Part shown: one piece after another, positions 1 to 8,086 of the stretch | How the letters are laid out: every line of letters starts with the position of its first letter | Position numbering within the stretch: position 1 is the first letter of the stretch | Assembly: GCA_966692625.1 (NCBI GenBank) | Contig: CBKZAG010000003.1 | Span: forward strand, 1 to 42,120 | From: CAMLOF01 sp966692625 | GTDB lineage: Bacteria > Pseudomonadota > Gammaproteobacteria > Burkholderiales > Burkholderiaceae_C | Reading direction: 5' to 3' | DNA length: 42,120 nucleotides | Notes under the pieces: model-generated | What the model was told of the DNA's origin: nothing | The model's input: the letters and a program-made list of their open reading frames with translations, nothing else | Database searches by the model: none | Position numbers and translations under genes: made by a program

Positions 1-141
1 CCGCCGCGTGGCCACGGCATCGAGCATCGCAGGGGAGCCGGTGCTGCGCACCGGCAGCCTCGTTGAAGCGCCAGCGCCTGGGCGCACACGCCTTGGCCTC
101 CACACACCGGGTAGCGCAACGCCCCCGTCTCTTGCCCGAAG
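1..141. other. Left edge, no gene assigned
   Basis: No gene can be supported here. One plus-strand frame is open from the left edge and runs past 142 into the next gene, but I do not recognise its translation, and it could be the tail of a gene outside the window. The segment holds a perfect 7-bp inverted repeat, GCCGGTG and CACCGGC with a 5-base loop (37-55). It has no T-run on either side, so I do not call it a terminator. Confidence 0.4.
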
Positions 142-741
142 TCAGGCCGCCGACTTGGCCTTGGGCACGCGGCCCATCAGGTAGAACTCAGGGTTGGGCT
201 GCATGCCGCTGAACGAGGCCATGCGGTTGCTCAGCCCGAAGAAGGCGGTGATGGCGGCGATGTCCCAGGCGTCCTCATCGGTGAAGCCATGGGCGTGCAG
301 CGCAGCGAAGTCGCTGTCGTCGATCTCGTGCGAACGCTGGCAGACCTTCATAGCGAAGTCCAGCATAGCGCGCTGGCGCGGGCTGATGTCAGCCTTGCGG
401 TAGTTCACCGCCACCTGGTCGGCCACCAGGGGTTTCTTTTCGTAGATGCGCAGGATGGCACCATGCGCCACCACGCAGTACAGGCACTGGTTGGCCGCGC
501 TGGTGGTGGTCACGATCATTTCGCGGTCGCCCTTGGTCAGGCCGCTTTCGCGGCCCACGGCCTCCGGCGTCATCAGCGCGTCATGGTAGGCGAAGAAGGC
601 GCGCCATTCCGCCGGGCGGCGGGCCAGCGCCAGGAACACGTTGGGTATGAACCCCGCCTTGTCCTGAACTTCCAGAATCTTGGCGCGGATGTCCTCGGGC
701 AGGATGTTGAGGTCGGGGAAGGGGTAGCGGGTCGTCTCCAT
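142..741 (-). CDS. Peroxidase-related enzyme, AhpD/carboxymuconolactone decarboxylase-like
   Basis: A 199-residue cytosolic protein of the AhpD-like superfamily. The core motif is visible: Glu74, then Cys86-x2-Cys89 and His93, the set used by AhpD-type proteins for thiol-dependent peroxide reduction. The conserved 'GFIPNVF' entry helix near residues 30-36 and a second helical half up to residue 185 fit the 'peroxidase-related enzyme' subfamily, which is usually 180-200 residues. It is the last gene of a likely hemH-hslR operon, starting 18 bp after the hslR stop codon. A role in handling peroxide near heme synthesis is inference; the substrate is unknown. Confidence 0.85.
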   Translation of the reverse strand: METTRYPFPDLNILPEDIRAKILEVQDKAGFIPNVFLALARRPAEWRAFFAYHDALMTPEAVGRESGLTKGDREMIVTTTSAANQCLYCVVAHGAILRIYEKKPLVADQVAVNYRKADISPRQRAMLDFAMKVCQRSHEIDDSDFAALHAHGFTDEDAWDIAAITAFFGLSNRMASFSGMQPNPEFYLMGRVPKAKSAA

Positions 742-759
742 CGTCTTTCTTCTGTGGGG

Positions 760-1209
760 TCAGTCGTCGAGGGATGCGCTCCAGCGGTCGTTCCAGTCCG
801 GCGCGCCGCCCGATGATCGCAGATGCTGCAACTGGCGTCTGTCACGTTTGGTGGGGCGCCCTTGCTCAATGGTGGATGCCGGTTCGGGCGCCAGACGCCT
901 TTGCTCTGCCGACTGTTGCCGCGCCAGTATGGACGCCGCCGTTTCCTCGTAGAGCAGTGCGGCCTGGGGTGCCGGGCCGCGCACAGCGCTCAGCGCCTTG
1001 ACCACGACCGTGCGCGTGACGTGGCCCGCGCGAAATTCGATTTCGTCGCCGACCCGTGGTTCGCGCGATGCCTTGGCCACTTGCCCATTGACGCGCACAC
1101 GGCCTTTGTCTATCTCGTCGCCCGCCAGACTGCGGGTCTTGAAGAAGCGTGCCGCCCATAGCCATTTGTCCAGGCGGATCTTGTCTTGCGCAGGGGACGG
1201 ATGGCTCAT
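760..1209 (-). CDS. hslR: S4-domain RNA-binding heat-shock protein (Hsp15-like)
   Basis: A 149-residue protein with an S4 RNA-binding domain at about residues 10-75, opening 'IRLDKWLWAARFFKTRSLA' and continuing through 'GRVRVNGQVAKASREPRVGD'. This is the Hsp15 (HslR) pattern. In E. coli Hsp15 binds 50S subunits that still carry a nascent chain after premature dissociation and helps recycle them. The C-terminal 60 residues are basic and low in complexity, as in the family. It begins 3 bp after the hemH stop codon, so the two are translated from one message. The family call is firm; ribosome rescue here is inferred from family knowledge. Confidence 0.88.
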   Translation of the reverse strand: MSHPSPAQDKIRLDKWLWAARFFKTRSLAGDEIDKGRVRVNGQVAKASREPRVGDEIEFRAGHVTRTVVVKALSAVRGPAPQAALLYEETAASILARQQSAEQRRLAPEPASTIEQGRPTKRDRRQLQHLRSSGGAPDWNDRWSASLDD

Positions 1210-1212
1210 GAT

Positions 1213-2304
1213 TCAGACCTTGGCGCCCATGGCCACGGCCCGTGCCCGGCTGGCCGTTGCTGCCTGGCTATCGGGCTCCTGCCGGGTGGGCCAGCCGCTC
1301 AGGTGGCGTTCGCACAGGTCGCTCAGGGCGCGCAACCACGGTGCATTGTCGTTCAGGCAGGGAATGTAGTGGAAGGCCTTGCCGCCCGCGTGCAGGAAGG
1401 CTTCGCGCGCCTCCTGGTCTATTTCCTCGAGCGTCTCGATGCAGTCCGCCGCAAAGCCGGGGCAGACCACGTCGACGCGGCCCACGCCAGCCTTGCCCAG
1501 GGCAATCAGGGTGGGTTCGGTGTACGGCTCCAGCCACTTGGCCTTGCCAAAGCGCGACTGGAAGGTCACGACGTACTCCTCGGGCTTGAGGCCCAGTGCC
1601 TCGGCCAGCAGGCGACCCGTCTTGTGGCATTCGCAGTGGTACGGGTCACCCAGGTGCAGGGTGCGTTCCGGCATGCCGTGAAAGCTCATGATGAGCTTGT
1701 CGGGCCGGCCGTGCGCCATCCAGTGCTGCTGCACGGAAACCTTGAGCGCGTCGATGTAGCCCGAGTCGTCGTGGTAGCGGTTGACGAAGCGCAGTTCCGG
1801 TACGTTGCGCATCTGCTTGCCCCAGGCGAAAACCGCGTCCAGCACGCTGGCCACCGTGGCACCGCTGTACTGGGGGTAGGCGGGCACCACCAGTATCCGC
1901 GTGCAGCCAGCCGCCTTCAGCGCGTCCATCTGGCTGGCAATGGATGGCTGGCCGTAGCGCATGGCGTAACGCACCTCCAGCTTGTGGCCGCGCTCGCCCA
2001 GGTAGCCGCGAAGCAGGGTGGCTTGCCTCTCGGTCCAAACCTTCAGCGGGGAGCCTTCGGGCGTCCATACCGTGGCGTACTTGGCGGCAGACTTGGCCGG
2101 GCGCACCCGCAGGATGATGCCGTGCAGGATCAGCCACCAGATGGGCTTCGGAATCTCCACCACGCGGGGGTCGCTCAGAAACTCCGCCAGGTATCGGCGC
2201 AAGGCGCTGGCGGTGGGTGCCTCCGGTGTGCCAAGGTTGCACAGCAAAATACCAGTGCGGGCCGTCTGCCCATGGGTGTACGGGGGTTCTTTTCGGAAAG
2301 CCAT
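1213..2304 (-). CDS. hemH: Ferrochelatase (protoheme ferro-lyase)
   Basis: A 363-residue enzyme that inserts Fe(2+) into protoporphyrin IX, the last step of heme b synthesis, usually at the inner face of the membrane. Family motifs are 'GILLCNLGTPEAP' near residue 18, 'VVPAYPQYSGATVASVLD', 'SFHGMPERTL' with the metal-site histidine, and 'CPGFAADCIETLEEI' with the catalytic glutamate region. Length is normal for bacterial ferrochelatase. The start codon lies only 19 bp from that of the divergent HAD gene, so the two promoters must overlap each other or the neighbouring coding sequence. It heads the hemH-hslR-peroxidase unit. Confidence 0.96.
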   Translation of the reverse strand: MAFRKEPPYTHGQTARTGILLCNLGTPEAPTASALRRYLAEFLSDPRVVEIPKPIWWLILHGIILRVRPAKSAAKYATVWTPEGSPLKVWTERQATLLRGYLGERGHKLEVRYAMRYGQPSIASQMDALKAAGCTRILVVPAYPQYSGATVASVLDAVFAWGKQMRNVPELRFVNRYHDDSGYIDALKVSVQQHWMAHGRPDKLIMSFHGMPERTLHLGDPYHCECHKTGRLLAEALGLKPEEYVVTFQSRFGKAKWLEPYTEPTLIALGKAGVGRVDVVCPGFAADCIETLEEIDQEAREAFLHAGGKAFHYIPCLNDNAPWLRALSDLCERHLSGWPTRQEPDSQAATASRARAVAMGAKV

Positions 2305-2323
2305 GCGGTATTCTCACCCACCT

Positions 2324-3022
2324 ATGCTCGACCCATCACGCATCAAGGCCATCACCCTCGACTTGGACGACACCTTGTGGCCCGTCTGGCCCGTTATCGA
2401 ACGCGCTGAGCAGGTGCTGCTCGACTGGCTCCAGGAGCAGGCGCCTGCCACTGCTGCCTTTCTGGGCGACGTGGCCAGCCGCCGGGCCGTGCGTGCCGAG
2501 GTGGAACAACAATGGGCGCACATGGCGCACGACCTGTCGCTGTTGCGGCGCGAATCCATCCGCCTGGGCTTGCGCCGGGCGGGTGACGACCCGGCGCTGG
2601 CTGAGCCTGCCTTTGAAGTCTTCTTCGAGCAGCGGCACCGAGTCACCCTGTATGACGATGCGCTGCCAGCCCTTGAGGCGCTGGCAGCGCGCTACCCCGT
2701 GGTGGCCTTGTCCAACGGCAATGCGGATGTGCACCGGGTCGGCATCGGCCAGCATTTCCACGCGCACGTGACAGCCCGCGAGGTGGGCGTGGGCAAACCC
2801 GATCCGTACATCTTCGGCGTGGCGGCCCGCCAAGCGGGCGTGGCCCCAGAGGCTGTTCTGCATGTGGGTGACGATGCAGCGCTGGACGTGCTGGGGGCCC
2901 TTGGCGCGGGCATGCAGGCGGCATGGGTCAATCGCGCCGGACACAACTGGCTCCATGCGCCGCACCAGCCGCACCTGGTGGTGAGCGATTTGCACACCCT
3001 GTGCGAATCTCTGCTGCGCTGA
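2324..3022 (+). CDS. HAD-superfamily hydrolase, subfamily IA
   Basis: A 232-residue soluble phosphatase-like protein. All four HAD motifs are visible: Asp13-x-Asp15-x-Thr17 in 'LDLDDTLWP'; the motif II serine in 'VVALSNGNADV'; the motif III lysine in 'VGVGKPDPYIFG'; and the acidic motif IV 'VGDDAALDVLGA'. An alpha-helical C1 cap lies between motifs I and II (about residues 20-110), as in YjjG or phosphoglycolate-phosphatase-like enzymes. The ATG at 2324 begins right before motif I; longer readings would run back into the hemH start on the other strand. The substrate cannot be told; small phosphomonoesters or nucleotides are typical. Confidence 0.88.
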   Translation: MLDPSRIKAITLDLDDTLWPVWPVIERAEQVLLDWLQEQAPATAAFLGDVASRRAVRAEVEQQWAHMAHDLSLLRRESIRLGLRRAGDDPALAEPAFEVFFEQRHRVTLYDDALPALEALAARYPVVALSNGNADVHRVGIGQHFHAHVTAREVGVGKPDPYIFGVAARQAGVAPEAVLHVGDDAALDVLGALGAGMQAAWVNRAGHNWLHAPHQPHLVVSDLHTLCESLLR

Positions 3023-3063
3023 GCACCCCCATTTTTCTTCGTCCCGTACCTGTGGAGACCTGC

Positions 3064-3714
3064 ATGAGTCTGACTGTTCACGGCATCATTGCGTCGCGTG
3101 CCATTCGCCCGCTGTGGGTCGCCGAAGAACTGGGCATGGCCTACCGCCACGAGCCCACGCCCTACCAGGGCGGTGCTACCCGTACCCCCGCATTCCTGGC
3201 GCTCAACCCCAACGGGCACATCCCCGTGGTGCTGGACGATAGACCCGAGGGGCAGGTGGTGGTGTGGGAATCGATGGCTTGCGCGCTGTACATTGCCCGC
3301 CACCATGGCAAGGGTGACGGCAGCGGTGTTTCACCGTCCTGCCCGCTGGAGGACGCCGAAGCCCTGCGCTGGGCGTTCTGGACGGTGACCGAGGTGGAAA
3401 AAGACGCACTGACCGTGCTGATGCACCGTTTGACCATGTCGCCGGAGCAACGCAAACCCGATCTGGCTGACCAGGCCGAGAAGCGGCTGCGCGTGCCCCT
3501 GCGCGTGCTGGAGCAGCATCTGGCTTCGCAACTCGCACGCGGTTGGCAGCATCTGGCTGCCGAACGGTTTACCGTGGCCGACATTTGCGTGGCGAGTGTG
3601 GTCAACTGGGCGCGCCCGGCGCGCCATCTGATGGACGAGTTCCCTCTGGTCCACGACTGGGTGCTGCGCTGTGTGAACCGCCCGGCCTACTTGGCCTTGC
3701 GGGCCAGGGGTTGA
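3064..3714 (+). CDS. Glutathione S-transferase family protein
   Basis: A 216-residue cytosolic GST. The N-terminal thioredoxin-like domain (about 1-85) shows the family features 'NPNGHIPVVLD' (cis-Pro glutathione-binding loop) and 'WESMACALYIARHHG' (Glu-Ser pair that holds the gamma-glutamyl group). The rest is the all-helical C-terminal domain with 'FTVADICVASVVNW', the conserved N-capping Asp motif. A serine near residue 11 ('IIASRAIRPLW') is the likely catalytic residue, as in beta/zeta-like bacterial GSTs. The ATG at 3064 is chosen because a typical GST first strand follows it directly. The stop codon is 4 bp from that of convergent hpnE. The electrophile substrate is unknown. Confidence 0.88.
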   Translation: MSLTVHGIIASRAIRPLWVAEELGMAYRHEPTPYQGGATRTPAFLALNPNGHIPVVLDDRPEGQVVVWESMACALYIARHHGKGDGSGVSPSCPLEDAEALRWAFWTVTEVEKDALTVLMHRLTMSPEQRKPDLADQAEKRLRVPLRVLEQHLASQLARGWQHLAAERFTVADICVASVVNWARPARHLMDEFPLVHDWVLRCVNRPAYLALRARG

Positions 3715-3718
3715 AGTT

Positions 3719-5077
3719 TCAACGCGGCAGGCCGTCTGCGGCGGCCAATCCACTGCGGACGGCTCCTTCAAGCGTGGCAGGGTAAGGGCCGTCTATCGCG
3801 TCCCCTGCGGCCCACAGCCCGGAAACGATTTGATGACCAGGCCGCTGCAAGCCGGGCGTGCAGGCAAAGGTGGCGCGTTTTTCCACCACCGTGAGCAGGG
3901 CTCTGGCATCCCGCAGACCGAGTTGTTCGCGGGCCTGGGCCAGCACCTGTGTTTCCAGCACAGCACGGTCCAGATGGCAGGCACTTGCCACAAACGCCAG
4001 CAGGCCGCTTGGGCCGCCCAGACGGGACCGGTCGAATACGAATTGTGCTGGGCCGTGCCCGGGGCCGTTGCGCAGCGCCAGCATAGGCAGCGGGTCCGGC
4101 CAGGCTGGGGCATGCTGCGTCAGCACGTAGGTGGTGGCAATGGGTTCGTACTGCAGACCTTCGGCCGCCGCGAGCCAATCACTGGTCTGCTGGTCCGCAA
4201 GCGTCATTTGACGTACCAGCCGGGCCCCTTCTGCCACGGGGCAAGCCAAAACCACATGTTCGTAATCGCTGTCTTCGGCTTCGTGGAGCCGCCAGCCTTT
4301 GGCGTGCGGCTGCAGGCTGGTGACGCGCTGTCCCAGGCAGAGCCTGGCGCCATGTTCAGCAAGCCACCCAGCAGCCTTTTCAGGGAAAAGACTGCCCAGG
4401 TCCATGGTGGGGAGCAACAGGTCGGCGCTGCGGTAAGGGGGCAGGGCTTGGCCCAGCAAGGCATCGCGCAACACCCGCAGGAACACTTGTGCGCTGGCCT
4501 GCTCCGCCGGGGTGTTAAGGGCTGCCACGCACAGCGGTTCGATCACATCTTGCCTCACCCGTTCGGGCAGGCTGGCGCACAGACGATCAACCGTAAGGTC
4601 AGGGCTGCACTCAAACCCGCGGAGCCGCCAACCCAGGCTTGCCTGCAAAAACGCCCAGCGTTCGCTCCAATCCCAGCCTGCTGCCGTGGCCATGCCCGCC
4701 AACACGTCCAGCGGTGCTGGCCAATGCCGTGCCCATGGCGGGGTGGTGAGGCCCTGGCCGTCTGGAAACCGAAGGGTCAGTGGCACTGGGAGCAGGCCGT
4801 GCTCCAGCGCCACCCCCACCTTCTGCATCAGGCGCAGGGTGTCGGTGTAGGCGCCAATGAGTATGTGCTGGCCGTTGTCCAGCCGCAGAGTGGGCAGGCC
4901 TTCCGGGTTGGGAAAATCCTTGGGCCAGGGAATTTCCAGTGCACGGGCACGCCCGCCCCATTGCCGTGAAGCTTCAAAGACGCTGACTTGCCAGCCCTGT
5001 TCGACGGCCCGCACGGCAGCCGCCAGCCCCGCCCAGCCCCCACCCACGATGGCCAGACGCCGTCCGGGCGGGCTCAC
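3719..5077 (-). CDS. hpnE: Hydroxysqualene dehydroxylase HpnE
   Basis: A 452-residue FAD-dependent amine-oxidase-fold enzyme. The dinucleotide-binding motif 'AIVGGGWAGLAAAVRAVEQG' begins near residue 9, followed by 'FEASRQWGGRA'. A C-terminal FAD-contact segment, 'GLWAAGDAIDGPYPATLEGAV', closes the fold. In the HpnCDE route this enzyme reduces hydroxysqualene to squalene. The gene overlaps hpnD by 4 bp (ATGA) and is third in the hpnC-hpnD-hpnE unit, which fixes its identity against related phytoene desaturases. Family knowledge places the product at the membrane because its substrate is lipophilic. Confidence 0.93.
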   Translation of the reverse strand: MSPPGRRLAIVGGGWAGLAAAVRAVEQGWQVSVFEASRQWGGRARALEIPWPKDFPNPEGLPTLRLDNGQHILIGAYTDTLRLMQKVGVALEHGLLPVPLTLRFPDGQGLTTPPWARHWPAPLDVLAGMATAAGWDWSERWAFLQASLGWRLRGFECSPDLTVDRLCASLPERVRQDVIEPLCVAALNTPAEQASAQVFLRVLRDALLGQALPPYRSADLLLPTMDLGSLFPEKAAGWLAEHGARLCLGQRVTSLQPHAKGWRLHEAEDSDYEHVVLACPVAEGARLVRQMTLADQQTSDWLAAAEGLQYEPIATTYVLTQHAPAWPDPLPMLALRNGPGHGPAQFVFDRSRLGGPSGLLAFVASACHLDRAVLETQVLAQAREQLGLRDARALLTVVEKRATFACTPGLQRPGHQIVSGLWAAGDAIDGPYPATLEGAVRSGLAAADGLPR

Positions 5078-5940
5078 AGCCGCCCCAGGGCCTGCACCTT
5101 CCAGGCCAGCCAGAACTTGCGCAGGGGCGTCAGGCCCACGCGCTGTGTCAGCACCAGCATGGGGTCGGTGGCGATTTCGCGCAGCAGTGTGCGGTAGATG
5201 CTGGCCATCATCAGACCAGGCTTCTGTGCCCTGCGGTCGGCTTGCGGCAACAGTGCAAGCGCTTCCTCGTACGTGGTCAGCGCGCGCTCGATCTGGAAGG
5301 TCATCAGCGCCTGGAAGCGCGCCGGGAAGGTGTCGTCGCTGGCGCTGCCCCGCTTGAGCAGCTCGTGTGCCTTCACGTCAAAGCGCTGCAGTTCGTTCAC
5401 CGGCAGGTAGATGCGGCCACGCACTGCGTCCTCGCCCACGTCGCGGATGATGTTGGTGAGCTGGAAGGCCAGCCCCAACTGGTGGGCGTATTCGGTGGTC
5501 CGGGTGTCCGTCTGTCCGAAGATGCGAGCGGCGACTTCGCCAACCACGCCGGCCACCAAGTGGCAATAACGCTGCAGATTGGCGTAGTCCAGGTAGCGGG
5601 ACTGGTCCAGGTCCATCTGGCAACCGTCGATGATTTGCAGCAGGTGGTGTGCCTCTATGCCGTAGGTTCCAAGGTGCGGCACCATGGCCTGCAGTGCGGG
5701 GTGGTTTGGCGCTCGCCCGCTGGCCGAAAAGGTCTGCGCCACTTCCTTGCGCCACCAGTCCAGCTTCGCTTGCGCCACGCCAGGGTCGCTTACCTCGTCC
5801 ACCACGTCGTCTATCTCGCGGCAGAAGGCATAGAACGCGGTGATGGCCGCGCGCCGCTGGGGCGGCAGGAACAGGAAGGCGTAGTAGAAGCTGCTGCCCG
5901 AAGCGGCGGCTTTTTGCTGGACGTAGTCTTGTGGCGTCAT
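5074..5940 (-). CDS. hpnD: Presqualene diphosphate synthase HpnD
   Basis: A 288-residue trans-isoprenyl diphosphate synthase of the squalene/phytoene synthase family. It condenses two farnesyl diphosphates to presqualene diphosphate. Both aspartate-rich regions are present: 'FCREIDDVVDEVSD' near residue 40 and 'LTNIIRDVGEDAVRGRIYLP' near residue 155. The ATG at 5940 is preferred because 'MTPQDYVQQKAAASGSSFYYAF' aligns with the usual HpnD amino end; an in-frame upstream ATG would add 52 unlikely residues and overlap hpnC. It lies 40 bp after the hpnC stop and overlaps hpnE by 4 bp. Confidence 0.95.
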   Translation of the reverse strand: MTPQDYVQQKAAASGSSFYYAFLFLPPQRRAAITAFYAFCREIDDVVDEVSDPGVAQAKLDWWRKEVAQTFSASGRAPNHPALQAMVPHLGTYGIEAHHLLQIIDGCQMDLDQSRYLDYANLQRYCHLVAGVVGEVAARIFGQTDTRTTEYAHQLGLAFQLTNIIRDVGEDAVRGRIYLPVNELQRFDVKAHELLKRGSASDDTFPARFQALMTFQIERALTTYEEALALLPQADRRAQKPGLMMASIYRTLLREIATDPMLVLTQRVGLTPLRKFWLAWKVQALGRL

Positions 5941-5980
5941 GCGTGGCGGGTGTGGGGCACCGCGAGTGTACCCAAGGCGC

Positions 5981-6817
5981 TCACATGCGCGCCGCTCGCC
6001 ACAGCATCGGGACCACGTCCTGGGCATGTAGACGCGGGCGCCGCTGCCAGGTGCGCCATTGCATCGCCTCGATTTTGTCCAGAATGCGCAAGCCACCTTG
6101 GACCACCAGACGCAGTTCCCAGCCCACCCGCCCCGGCAGGCGCAAGGTGAGGGGAGCCCCAGCGAGCATCAACTCGCGCGCGTGTTTGGCAAGCTCACGC
6201 ACCATGGCCTGTGCGTTCCCGTTGTCGCGTTCTGGTGTCAGATCCTGTTCCGTCACGCCATGGCGCTGCATGGTGTCTTGTGGCAGGTAGTAGCGCTGCC
6301 GGGCCAGGTCCTGCCCCAGGTCTTGCCAGAAGTTGATCAGTTGCAGTGCGCTGCAAATGGCGTCGCTTTCCTGCAATGACCGGTCATCGCTGACACCATA
6401 GAGGTGCAGCAACAAGCGGCCCACCGGGTTGGCCGAGCGGCGGCAGTAATCCATCAACTCGGGCATGTCGCGGTAGCGGCGGCCCTCGGCGCTGTAGCGA
6501 ACGTCCTGTTCGAAGGCGTCCAGCAAGTCCAGCAGCGGTTGCGCGGGTAGTTTGTGATCGATGACCTGAAGCGTCAGGGGGCCGAATACCTCGGGCCAGT
6601 CAAGTTCTCCAGATGCCACGCCGTCCAGGTTGGCCAGAAGTTCCGCACGGTACGCCTTCAAGGCTTCCAACCGGGCATGTGCAGGCGTGTCGCCTTCGTC
6701 AGCAATGTCGTCTGCCGTGCGTGCGAAACGGTAGATGGCCGTGATGGGGGCGCGCAGCCGTGGCGGACACAGCCACGACGCCACGGGAAAGTTCTCGTAA
6801 TGCTCAACACCTTGCAT
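5981..6817 (-). CDS. hpnC: Squalene synthase-like HpnC (hydroxysqualene synthase)
   Basis: A 278-residue member of the squalene/phytoene synthase family. HpnC converts presqualene diphosphate made by HpnD to hydroxysqualene. It shows the two Mg-diphosphate-binding regions 'RFARTADDIADEGDTP' near residue 28 and 'LINFWQDLGQDLARQRYYLP' near residue 150. The opening 'VEHYENFPVASWLCPPRLR' is characteristic of HpnC rather than HpnD. It is the first gene of the operon, transcribed away from the RND adaptor gene, with 126 bp between the two start codons. Confidence 0.94.
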   Translation of the reverse strand: MQGVEHYENFPVASWLCPPRLRAPITAIYRFARTADDIADEGDTPAHARLEALKAYRAELLANLDGVASGELDWPEVFGPLTLQVIDHKLPAQPLLDLLDAFEQDVRYSAEGRRYRDMPELMDYCRRSANPVGRLLLHLYGVSDDRSLQESDAICSALQLINFWQDLGQDLARQRYYLPQDTMQRHGVTEQDLTPERDNGNAQAMVRELAKHARELMLAGAPLTLRLPGRVGWELRLVVQGGLRILDKIEAMQWRTWQRRPRLHAQDVVPMLWRAARM

Positions 6818-6867
6818 GTGGCCGATGTTGCCACAGCGTCGCAGAGCCCTTGGAGCAGGCGCAGAGG

Positions 6868-6897
6868 TTCCACAACGGACTCCGCATCGGTTATCAT
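6868..6897 (+). promoter_or_regulatory. Possible sigma-70 promoter for the RND pump operon
   Basis: A -35-like TTCCAC (6868-6873) and a -10-like TATCAT (6892-6897) are separated by 18 bp, about 47 bp before the adaptor ATG. Both hexamers are imperfect. The proposed start would fall just before or within the inverted repeat at 6905-6924. This is inference from sequence match only. Confidence 0.3.
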
Positions 6898-6904
6898 TTC
6901 AAGC

Positions 6905-6924
6905 TAATAACCAGCCGGTCATTA
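6905..6924 (+). promoter_or_regulatory. Imperfect inverted repeat, candidate repressor operator of the RND pump
   Basis: TAATAACC-AGCC-GGTCATTA: two 8-bp arms matching at 7 of 8 positions around a 4-bp centre, 20 bp before the adaptor start codon. Size and position resemble operators of TetR/AcrR-type repressors that control RND pumps. No such regulator gene is adjacent, so the regulator would be encoded elsewhere. The dyad is seen; its function is inferred. Confidence 0.4.
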
Positions 6925-6943
6925 ATTTTTGAGGTGCTTCACC

Positions 6944-8062
6944 ATGCCCCGGTCCTTCACTTTGCCAATCCTGCTTACTCTGGTCGCGGCCCTTGCCGCC
7001 TGTTCTCGTTCCGCGCCATCTGAAGAGCCAATCCGCGCGGTCAAGCTCATGAAGGTAGAGGGTCAGGCCATTTCGGGCGAGCAGGAATACGCGGCCGATA
7101 TCCGTGCCCGCACCGAGTCCCGTCTGGGTTTTCGCGTCGGAGGCAAGCTCATGCAACGGCCGGCTGAAGTGGGGATGACCGTCAAAGCTGGCCAGTTGCT
7201 GGCAATGCTGGACGCCCAGGACTTGCGCTCGGGTGCCGACGCCGCTGCCGCGCAGGTCAAGGCAGCGCAAACGCAACGTGACTTGGCTGCTGCAGATTTC
7301 CGGCGCTTTGAGGTTTTGCGCCAGCAGGGGTTCATCAGCGGGGCCGAACTGGAGCGGCGGGAGGCTTCCCTCAAGGCGGCGCAAGCGACCCTGGAACAAG
7401 CGCAGGCGCAGGCCAGCGTGCAGAGCAACCAGGCAGCCTACGCCCGGTTGCTGGCCGATGCGGATGGCGTCGTCGTGGGCGTGGACGCTGAGCCCGGACA
7501 AGTCGTCGCAGCCGGGGCGGCCGTCGTGCGCGTGGCCCGCAATGGGCCGCGAGACGCCGTGCTGGCCATTCCCGAAGACCGTGTGCTGGGCATTCGCCAG
7601 GGACAACCGGCCGAGGTGGTTTTGTGGACCCAGCAGGCGAACGGCGGCTCGATCAAGTTGCCTGGGCGTGTGCGGGAGGTGGCTGCGAGTGCCGATCCTG
7701 TTACGCGTACCTATGCCGTCAAGGTGGCGCTTGAGGGTGATGCCCAGGCGCCGCTGGGTGCCACAGCGACCGTTCGCATCAAGCCAGCGCAGGCCGCTGG
7801 TGCCCCAGCCGTGGCCGCTCGCTTGCCAACCAGCGCGCTGTGGCGCCAGGCTGGCCAGGCCGGGCAGGGCAGTGCCGTTTGGGTTTTTGACGCCGCTGCC
7901 GGTGTGGTGCGTGCGCGCCCTGTGCAGGTGGCAGGCGTTGATGGAAACCTTGCCCTGGTGGCTCAAGGTCTGCAGCCGGGTGACGAGGTGGTCGTGGCTG
8001 GCACGCACGTGCTCAACGAAGGCCAGCGGGTGGTTCCTTACGGCCCCGTGGCTGCACGCTGA
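6944..8062 (+). CDS. RND efflux periplasmic adaptor (membrane fusion lipoprotein)
   Basis: A 372-residue membrane fusion protein that links an inner-membrane RND pump to an outer-membrane channel. The signal sequence ends in a lipobox ('VAALAAC', lipid-modified Cys20), so it should be anchored in the inner membrane facing the periplasm. In order follow: a barrel-sandwich/lipoyl half ('ARTESRLGFRVGGKLMQRPA', about residues 55-75), a short coiled-coil hairpin (about 100-160), the second lipoyl half ('ADGVVVGVDAEPGQVV'), and beta-barrel and membrane-proximal domains. The ATG at 6944 has GAGG 9 bp upstream. The pump gene starts 24 bp after its stop. No outer-membrane factor gene is nearby. Confidence 0.92.
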   Translation: MPRSFTLPILLTLVAALAACSRSAPSEEPIRAVKLMKVEGQAISGEQEYAADIRARTESRLGFRVGGKLMQRPAEVGMTVKAGQLLAMLDAQDLRSGADAAAAQVKAAQTQRDLAAADFRRFEVLRQQGFISGAELERREASLKAAQATLEQAQAQASVQSNQAAYARLLADADGVVVGVDAEPGQVVAAGAAVVRVARNGPRDAVLAIPEDRVLGIRQGQPAEVVLWTQQANGGSIKLPGRVREVAASADPVTRTYAVKVALEGDAQAPLGATATVRIKPAQAAGAPAVAARLPTSALWRQAGQAGQGSAVWVFDAAAGVVRARPVQVAGVDGNLALVAQGLQPGDEVVVAGTHVLNEGQRVVPYGPVAAR

Positions 8063-8086
8063 CCGCCACCGCCCGGAGATTCACCC

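Noticed and set aside
37..55. A perfect GCCGGTG/CACCGGC hairpin as a terminator at the left edge
   Set aside because: Neither strand has a T-run after the stem, and GC-rich hairpins of this size are frequent in such DNA.
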